A stretch of 64,000 nucleotides of DNA, taken from Lobosporangium transversale. Taxonomy: Eukaryota > Mortierellomycota > Mortierellomycetes > Mortierellales > Mortierellaceae. Location: assembly GCF_002105155.1 (NCBI RefSeq), contig NW_019028984.1, forward strand, positions 806,001-870,000. Reading direction: 5' to 3'. This document shows, in pieces, positions 58,322-64,000 of the stretch. Below the pieces are notes generated by a model, which made no database searches, had not been told where the DNA came from, and was given only the letters and a program-made list of their open reading frames with translations. Positions within the stretch are counted from its first letter, which is position 1, and every line of letters begins with the position of its first letter. The position numbers and the translations under genes were made by a program.

Positions 58322-59375
58322 ATGAAAGAAATTCACTCTCTCACCTTCTCATCCACATCAAGTTTTGGGATGCCTAAAGCTAAACAAAAAAAACTCAAGG
58401 CTATCACGGCTATCACGGCTATCACGCATGGAGCAGCCCCTCCTCCTTACTATGGTAAAGAAAGCCATTCTTCCTCTGCAACCGCCAACATTTACATCAA
58501 ACCACTTTTTGGCAACAAGCTGTGCATCGTCTACATTGCTACACTGACAGACAATGGCATGTTCAAACCGCCCGGGGAAGGATGTGATGAAATTGGGCAA
58601 CCAGGGTTTTCTCGGCATGTCCACAAATGCCATGCGTGCCATACGATGATTGAAGAAATGTTGACGAAGAAAAAAAAAGGTCCAAAAAACGCCTCGTTTG
58701 CGTTACTGCCTGACCACCAGAGCCGGAACCACCATTATCTCGACTCGAACCCGATCGTCATATCCACAAAACTCCTTAATCCAACGTATTCCAGCGAGGC
58801 ATCCTCTGTTCTACCAGATCCCAGTGAGATATCCTCTCCTCCCCCAGATCCTAGCAAGACATCCTCTTCTCCTCCAGACCCATTTTCTCCTCAGTTAGAT
58901 CACATCACGGAAGCTGTCTCGCCAGATCTCACCTCAGAAGAGCTACAGTTCACAGCCCAACCCTGGGCAAGTCGCTCTGTCACCCCCTGTTCGGATGAGC
59001 TCCTGTCGCGAAAACAGAAGCGTATATTAGATGGAATGGACTTGGCACCCCGCGTGGCTCCACCAGGGCGTTCTGAAACCCCCAGCAAGTGTGGTAGTGA
59101 AACTGCATCTCGTCTAAGAGCACTAGAAGAGGGTATCTGTAAGTTAGTTGATATCAATTCGATTCAGTTGAGAACAACAGAGAACAAGCTTTCTGATATC
59201 TGTACTTTTTATTTTTTATTTTTTTAATTTTTTTAATGTTATTTTTGCCTAATGTGCTTTGCCATGTCTACTTGTGATCTGCACAGCTGAGATGAAGAGC
59301 ACCATGGACAAAATGCAAAGCGCCATATTAAGCGAACTAAAAAAAATGACCGCACCTGAGGCCAAGCATGGATGA
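58322..59375 (+). CDS. Accessory protein with Cys/His cluster and C-terminal coiled coil
   Basis: Two exons, 58322-59201 and 59287-59375 (GT-AG), give 322 residues in frame. Near residues 70-115 there is a compact core: IYIKPLFGNKLCIVYIATL, then GCDEIGQPGFSRHVHKCHAC, with a possible zinc site (Cys, His, His, Cys, Cys, His). It is followed by Pro/Ser-rich repeats of SSPPPDPSKTSS type. The C-terminus is heptad-like (RLRALEEGICKLVDIN, then EMKSTMDKMQSAILSELKKM), suggesting oligomerisation. I do not recognise the family. Its position in the DUF6589/RecQ segment suggests an accessory or DNA-binding role, which is inference. Confidence 0.6.
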
Positions 59376-59901
59376 TTTTAGGAGAGTTCGACTAACTCGT
59401 TAGTTTTCTTTTTTTTTTTATTAATAAAAAAAATCTGTGTTTTGCGGACATGGACTTCTCTCATGTTTGCCCCTTTCATGGGATACAGGCGTTTTATTAA
59501 AGATAACGGTTACTTAATATCAGAGCTTGTTTTGGAGTTTGCCAAACAAGCGGTTCGGAGCCAACTTTCTTTTGTCCTGCATGAGTTGTTTTGGCTGTAA
59601 ACTACTTCACTTCCTCTTGCAATAAACCTATTTGTATCACGACAGTCTAAGCCCAACTCATCTTCCCTATTTGTGGGGGAACAATCCGACGCTTGCTGAA
59701 TTCTGCTTCAGTTTTAGTAGGAAGATCCGACATCAAAAGATCAAAAAACAATGTTGTTTCTTGGCTGTCACTAGCCAGACTATTGACAAATTTTCTTGCA
59801 ACTGGGTGGATGTTAAACGGACTCTTCCCTTGAAGCACAAAAAGAGTGAAGTGAAAATTGGCCACAGGTCATCATTTACTCCACAATCCAGTGCGTTGTC
59901 G
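59376..59901. other. Spacer between accessory gene and long-TIR element
   Basis: The + frame at 59632-59916 (for example CCFLAVTSQTIDKFSCNWVD) is protein-like but unrecognised, and overlaps the start of the next element. It may be a relic. Nothing else is seen. Confidence 0.3.
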
Positions 59902-61079
59902 CTGAAAAATATTTAGGATAGATAGTAGACTGTCAAAAAGTAAGTGAGAATAAGACGTGGGTCCACACACCACACCCATGGATTATTTTATTCATTTCTG
60001 GTAGAGAGACTAGTATCAGATAGCTACATATCTATCTGTAATAATACAACATGGTTTCGCATGTCAGCGATTTGTCGCGTCTTAGTGTGACGCATTATTG
60101 CCACTGGTTTCTACCGCTATTTTTATTTTTTATCGATCAGTTTTTTAGTCGGACCATTATTATTGCATATTGAAATATGCAACAACTTTCCCTTTTATTG
60201 AGGAATGAGGCACGCATTCCAGGCACAGAAACGGTTTGAGATTAGACTCAAAGAAGGATCGCGATTGCTATGCTTAATTTTTTAACTTTTTAATTTTTTA
60301 ATTTTTTTTTTTTTAAGCTTTTTCCTGATAGATTTCTGAGATTTAGTACGCTTTATTACTACAAACTAAAATGTTTCAACAATCAATTGGGACAGATGAC
60401 ACTATGTTAGCTGCCATTGGGGTTTCCACGTTTGGAGAAGTCAAAAGAGGTCATATTATGGAACGCGATCTTTGGCTTTGCGGTAGGCCGTGGTTTTTGA
60501 ACACGGCCATTCCGGTCAATATGGGACTCCTTCTTTTGGAGCTGCGGTTGCATTTCAGGCTGGCACGCACTATCGATGTCCTTATTTAAATTGATAAGGA
60601 GATTGGCGAGTTCCGTTAAAATGTCGTCGTTTATAAAGGTCCAACCGGTAATTGATGTTACCGATTCGGGCGACGTAACATTGCCAAACTTTTCGCCTAA
60701 TTTATCGACCAACGCATCCGTTAGCATGCAAGAAAGCCTTAATGTAAATAGTAACTGTTGTATATTTCAATATACAAGATAATAACGGCCCAGCTATAAG
60801 ATTAAGAAAAATACTAAAAACACACTAGGAACACACTAGGGGAATTCCCAAAATTAATACGCTAAGAAAAATATAATAATAATAACGCGTCACTAGAGAC
60901 GCGACAAAACACGACATGGTTCCTGAATAATCCCATGTCGCTTCTAGATAGATATGTAGTTACTTGGTACGAGTCTCTCTACCAGAAAATGAATAAATAC
61001 CCCATGGATGTGGTGTGTGGACCCACATCTTATTCTCACTTATCTTAGCTTCTGATAACTACTGTCTAAATATTTTTCA
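59902..61079. mobile_element. Long-TIR non-autonomous element family B, 1.18 kb
   Basis: Left end CTGAAAAATATTTAG (59902) and right end CTAAATATTTTTCAG (61079) are inverted. The similarity continues inward for roughly 190-200 bases on each side: GTGAGAATAAG with GTGGGTCCACACACCAC, CAGAAA-type blocks, AGATAGATATGTAG, and a GTCGCGTCT block. Nested inside is a second inverted pair at about 60154-60190 and 60755-60792 around CATATTGAAATATGC, which may be another insertion. A minus-strand frame at 60727-60407 is protein-like but unrecognised. No clear target duplication. Fragments of the family occur at 6228 and 47455. Confidence 0.75.
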
Positions 61080-61098
61080 GTAACAATCAAAGGTGATC

Positions 61099-62887
61099 TT
61101 AGGTGGAATCGAAGGTCAAAGGATACTTTATTTGGCTATAACGTAGTGGACTATTTATACTGATAATTGATAGGGTTGGGGCTTGGTGTCTTGGCACTTG
61201 GGCTTGGCGTCTTGGCGCCTGGGGTGCGCGTGATAGTTGAGCCCTCCTCAAAGGTTTGAGTTCAGTATTGTATAACACGTTTGCACTTAACCATGGGCAA
61301 GCTGGCTCATAATCCCTTTTGTAAACCATCAATCTCCACTTCTTAATAGCCTCTTTGGCAGCTTCCTTCTGTTCTGCCGTACGCCGAACTTTTGGTACTG
61401 TGTCAACACGAATTTCATTGAAAGAAAGTTGCAGCGGCTCAGAAACTGGACGGCAGATGTCGCAACAGTTCTCATTAGGTTGAAGCTTATTGTCAAAGAT
61501 GTCATTGAGGACTTTCCACCGACACCCTTTAGTCATAATGTAATCGGCGAGGTCCTCATCTGGAAACTTGGTACCAACGGACGGTGGTGGTACTAATAAT
61601 ACACTCTGACCTTGAAGTTGCGGGTTGCGAGCTGCACGACCAAGACGCTGTACAAGAGCCGAGATTGCGGATGAGCACTTGTACTGCACAACACGAAGGA
61701 CATCACTAATGTCACACCCCATCCCGGCAGCTTCTGTAGCCAGCAAAATGAGGATATCGCCACGCTTGAAGTGTTCCATAGTTTCTTGCTTGTAACCTTC
61801 GGAAAAGTCGGCGTGATATTCAGCGATCTTGAACTTGCCCTCTGCTAACTGTTTCAAATGCTTATACCAATATCTAATCTCGTCCTTGGTCTGAAAGTAG
61901 ATGATAGTTTTTTTAAGATCAAGGAGGAGAAAATCAAGGTGCTTGGACTTATCCTTAGAGCTAAGATGCCGAACTTCCAACCTGATGTTGGGGCGATCGT
62001 TACCGACGTTGATAATCTTGACATCAGGTTTGAATTGGACCAAGCTTCTGAGCTTCTCTAGAACCATTGGTAGAAGGGTAGCTGAAACAGGGATGAAAGC
62101 TACACCACGGGAGACCTTTGAGCGTAGCTCCGCAATACGGCCATAGGAAGTCCTGAAACTGTCGCCCCAATTGCAAACACAGTGAGCCTCATCCAAGACA
62201 ACTGCCTGTAGCCGCTTTTGCCATTTTGGATTTGACCAGAGTTTCGTCAGAATAGGGCTGTCGAAGATAATCTCTGGCGTCATGAAAACAGCCCTATATT
62301 TCCCATCGGCCACGTCGCCGATCGTTCCTCGTGTGGTAGTCCCTCCACTGAGTAATGCGACGCTACTAATCCCCAGCTTTTGAAGGCTCTGCTGCTGCTC
62401 CTGTATCAATACTCTCAGAGGAGAGATGATGATAATGATCCGATCTCTCCAAATTACAAGTGGGAGAGTGTAGACAAGGGTTTTACCCCAACCACATCCA
62501 GCAATAAGAATGCAGTTTTGACCACTGCCAATACATTCGACAACATCCAGCTGCAAAGTCTTGGGGGTGACCTTGAATATCTTCTTGCATTTTTCAATGG
62601 CTTTGTTTCGATCAAAAGGCTTATTATCGATGGCTATTTCATTATTGCAGCCGAATAGCTCGGCCGATCCTTTAATGTCATCTTGAGTCGGCACTTTCGA
62701 CATTTTGAACAGATTCCTCAGCTGCTCTGGTGTACTAGAGATTAAGGATGAAGAAGTATATGGAAGGTAACTGTGAGATTTATAGACAATTTGATATTTG
62801 ACACTGATATGGGTAGTAAGTATAGAAAACGCACAAGCCAATGTAACTCCTATGGTCGACCAGCGAAGGAGTGTTGCTAGGATTCAT
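61099..62887 (-). CDS. RecQ-like DEAH helicase
   Basis: An ATP-dependent 3'-5' DNA helicase of the RecQ type. The main minus-strand exon runs to 61099. From the Met at 62703 it encodes 534 residues. Motifs are AGCGWGKT (Walker A, residues 69-75), SPLRVLIQEQ (Ia), VLDEAHCVCNWG (DEAH, residues 171-174), PVSATL (III), YFQTKDE (IV), ATEAAGMGCDISDV (V), and LVQRLGRAARN (VI). A Cys pair near CRWKVLNDIF and CCDICRP resembles the RecQ zinc-binding region. The ATG in the right inverted arm (62887) can be joined by a phase-correct GTGCGT-TAG intron to give a short extra N-terminus, MNPSNTPSLVDHRSYIGF. No HRDC domain is seen. The gene reads toward the DUF6589-like gene at the other end. Confidence 0.85.
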
Positions 62888-62949
62888 CGTAAGTTGTTTG
62901 TAGAGGGGTGGAGTGTAGGAAGTGAAGAGATAAGTGTTTGAGAGAGGTA
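62885..62949. repeat. Right inverted arm of the 11.8 kb segment
   Basis: The inverted copy of 51176-51240 with one mismatch, ending at the ATG of the RecQ-like gene. Immediately outside it lies a purine-rich array (next entry). The two arms define an 11,774-bp interval. Confidence 0.9.
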
Positions 62950-63025
62950 AGCCGAGAAGCGAGAAAGAGAAGCGGAAGGGAAGCGAGAAAGAGAAGCGCG
63001 AAAGAGAAGCGGAAGGGAAGCGATT
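62950..63025. repeat. GAAGCGAGAAA/GAAGCGGAAGG short repeat array
   Basis: A purine-rich array of related 9-11-bp units (AAGCGAGAAAGAG, AAGCGGAAGGG, AAGCGCGAAAGAG) lying directly outside the right inverted arm. A similar array is not seen outside the left arm. Confidence 0.7.
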
Positions 63026-63214
63026 AAGTGAGGTTAAGAAGTCAAGCCCATTCAGGTTTATGAAACAATATCACAATATGTTACAAAAATAAACAAAGAC
63101 TTTTTTTATTTTTTATTTTTTTTGCTAGAAAACTATGGCACGCAGCAATTGTGAATAGAATATTCACCTTGAGCTCAGGGATCAGACTGTGAAGGGGATT
63201 GGAGGTGGAACGCG

Positions 63215-63250
<36 letters not shown>

Positions 63251-63290
63251 ATTATTGTGCATGAATTTTTTATACATTATATAAGGACTA

Positions 63291-63998
63291 AGGAAAAATG
63301 CACCCCCCCGTCAGAATAAAATTCTGAGCCCCGGTTGAGAATTCCCTTGACCCCCCGTCAACATTTCTCTTTCCGGAATTCTTATCCCCCCGTCAACCGC
63401 GCAATTCTTACCCCCCCCCCCCCCGTCAACATTCTGGAGCTGATTTTCAAAAAAAAAAAAAAAAAAAAAAAAAAAGAGTACTACATCCTATGATTTCCAC
63501 ACAACTAGTACAGTATTTTAATCTTAACCTCTATTAATTGTAAAGATGGTTTAGGATCGCCAAGCGTTGACGCTGAATAATAATGCAATGTTTTTTTGTC
63601 TTTTTCTTTTAAGACTATATTGGACGCATGTGGTGTATGTTAAGTTGCCGAGGGTTCTGAACCTGATGAATACGAATCTAGGAAGAGATCATTCATCAAG
63701 GAACTGATCCACTGATCTACTGTCATGCTTTGATGGCAAGATACAAAGTAAGAGAGGATCAATGGTGTCGAACTAAATAGCTAGTTAGATCTAGGTGTAA
63801 CCAAGAACAGAAAATCTTCTCTTAAAAACAGCTTCAAAATGTTGATGGGGGGGTAAGGATTCCCACAATTAAGATGGTTGACGGGGGGGTAAAGATTTAC
63901 ATTTTGAAAATCTTTACGGGGGGTGTACCGGAATTCTGACGGGGGGACAGGGGTAAGAATTCCGAAAAAATGAATGTTGACGGGGTGCATTTTTCCTT
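63291..63998. mobile_element. C/G-rich MITE with TA flanks, 708 bp
   Basis: The left end AGGAAAAATGCACCCC and right end GGGGTGCATTTTTCCT are exact inverted copies, and both are flanked by TA (63289-63290, 63999-64000). Subterminal blocks alternate CCCCCCGTCAACATT or CCCCCCGTCAGAATT on the left with their complements (GACGGGGGG) on the right, at least four per side. No ORF is supported. The TA duplication suggests a Tc1/mariner-type or similar transposase. The right end coincides with the window end, so the flank is only two bases. Confidence 0.82.
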
Positions 63999-64000
63999 AA

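Overview
The window looks like nuclear DNA of an early-diverging fungus, most likely Mucoromycota/Mortierellomycotina. The evidence is: conserved eukaryotic genes split by short GT-AG introns (many with long oligo-T runs), proteins rich in Ser/Gln/Asn/Lys-Glu tracts, an F-box/LRR gene, a LARP1 with C-terminal DM15 repeats, and many small non-autonomous transposons. The genus cannot be fixed from sequence alone. All functional names are my own reading of motifs; no database was searched.

The first 40 kb is gene-dense. In order it carries a SAPS-type phosphatase regulatory subunit (+, its 5' end off the window), a 0.7 kb MITE, an RBR E3 ubiquitin ligase (+), a large XPG/FEN1-like plus Fanzor/TnpB-like fusion gene (+), LARP1 (-), exportin-2/CSE1 (+, divergent from LARP1), an acyl-CoA-binding membrane protein (+), an F-box/LRR gene interrupted by one stop codon (+), a small membrane protein (+), a PAP2 lipid phosphatase (-), an OST-alpha/TMEM184 protein (-), protein phosphatase 5 (+), and a CBM48/AMPK-glycogen-binding protein (-). 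For seven multi-exon genes (RBR, LARP1, CSE1, ACBP, PAP2, TMEM184, PP5) I rebuilt exon junctions whose summed lengths are exact multiples of three. LARP1, PP5 and a Sit4/PP6-type regulatory subunit all belong to growth and phosphatase signalling, but nothing shows that their proximity is functional.

From about 40 to 51 kb the sequence is repeat-rich: oligo-A-tailed retroposon-like pieces, a tRNA-derived SINE head, one intact tRNA-Cys(GCA), a second MITE of the same family as the first, a charged protein with three Cys/His repeats, and an internally deleted DDE transposase.

From 51.18 to 62.95 kb lies a segment bracketed by near-identical 65-bp inverted arms (64/65). Each arm ends on an ATG: a DUF6589-like protein reads inward from the left and a RecQ-like helicase reads inward from the right. 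Between them are accessory ORFs, two of them apparently degraded, a 97-bp tandem repeat and a nested element with long inverted repeats. The window ends in another C/G-rich MITE.

The two strongest candidates for something new are the XPG-Fanzor double-nuclease gene (7.5-11.4 kb) and the 11.8 kb DUF6589/RecQ segment.
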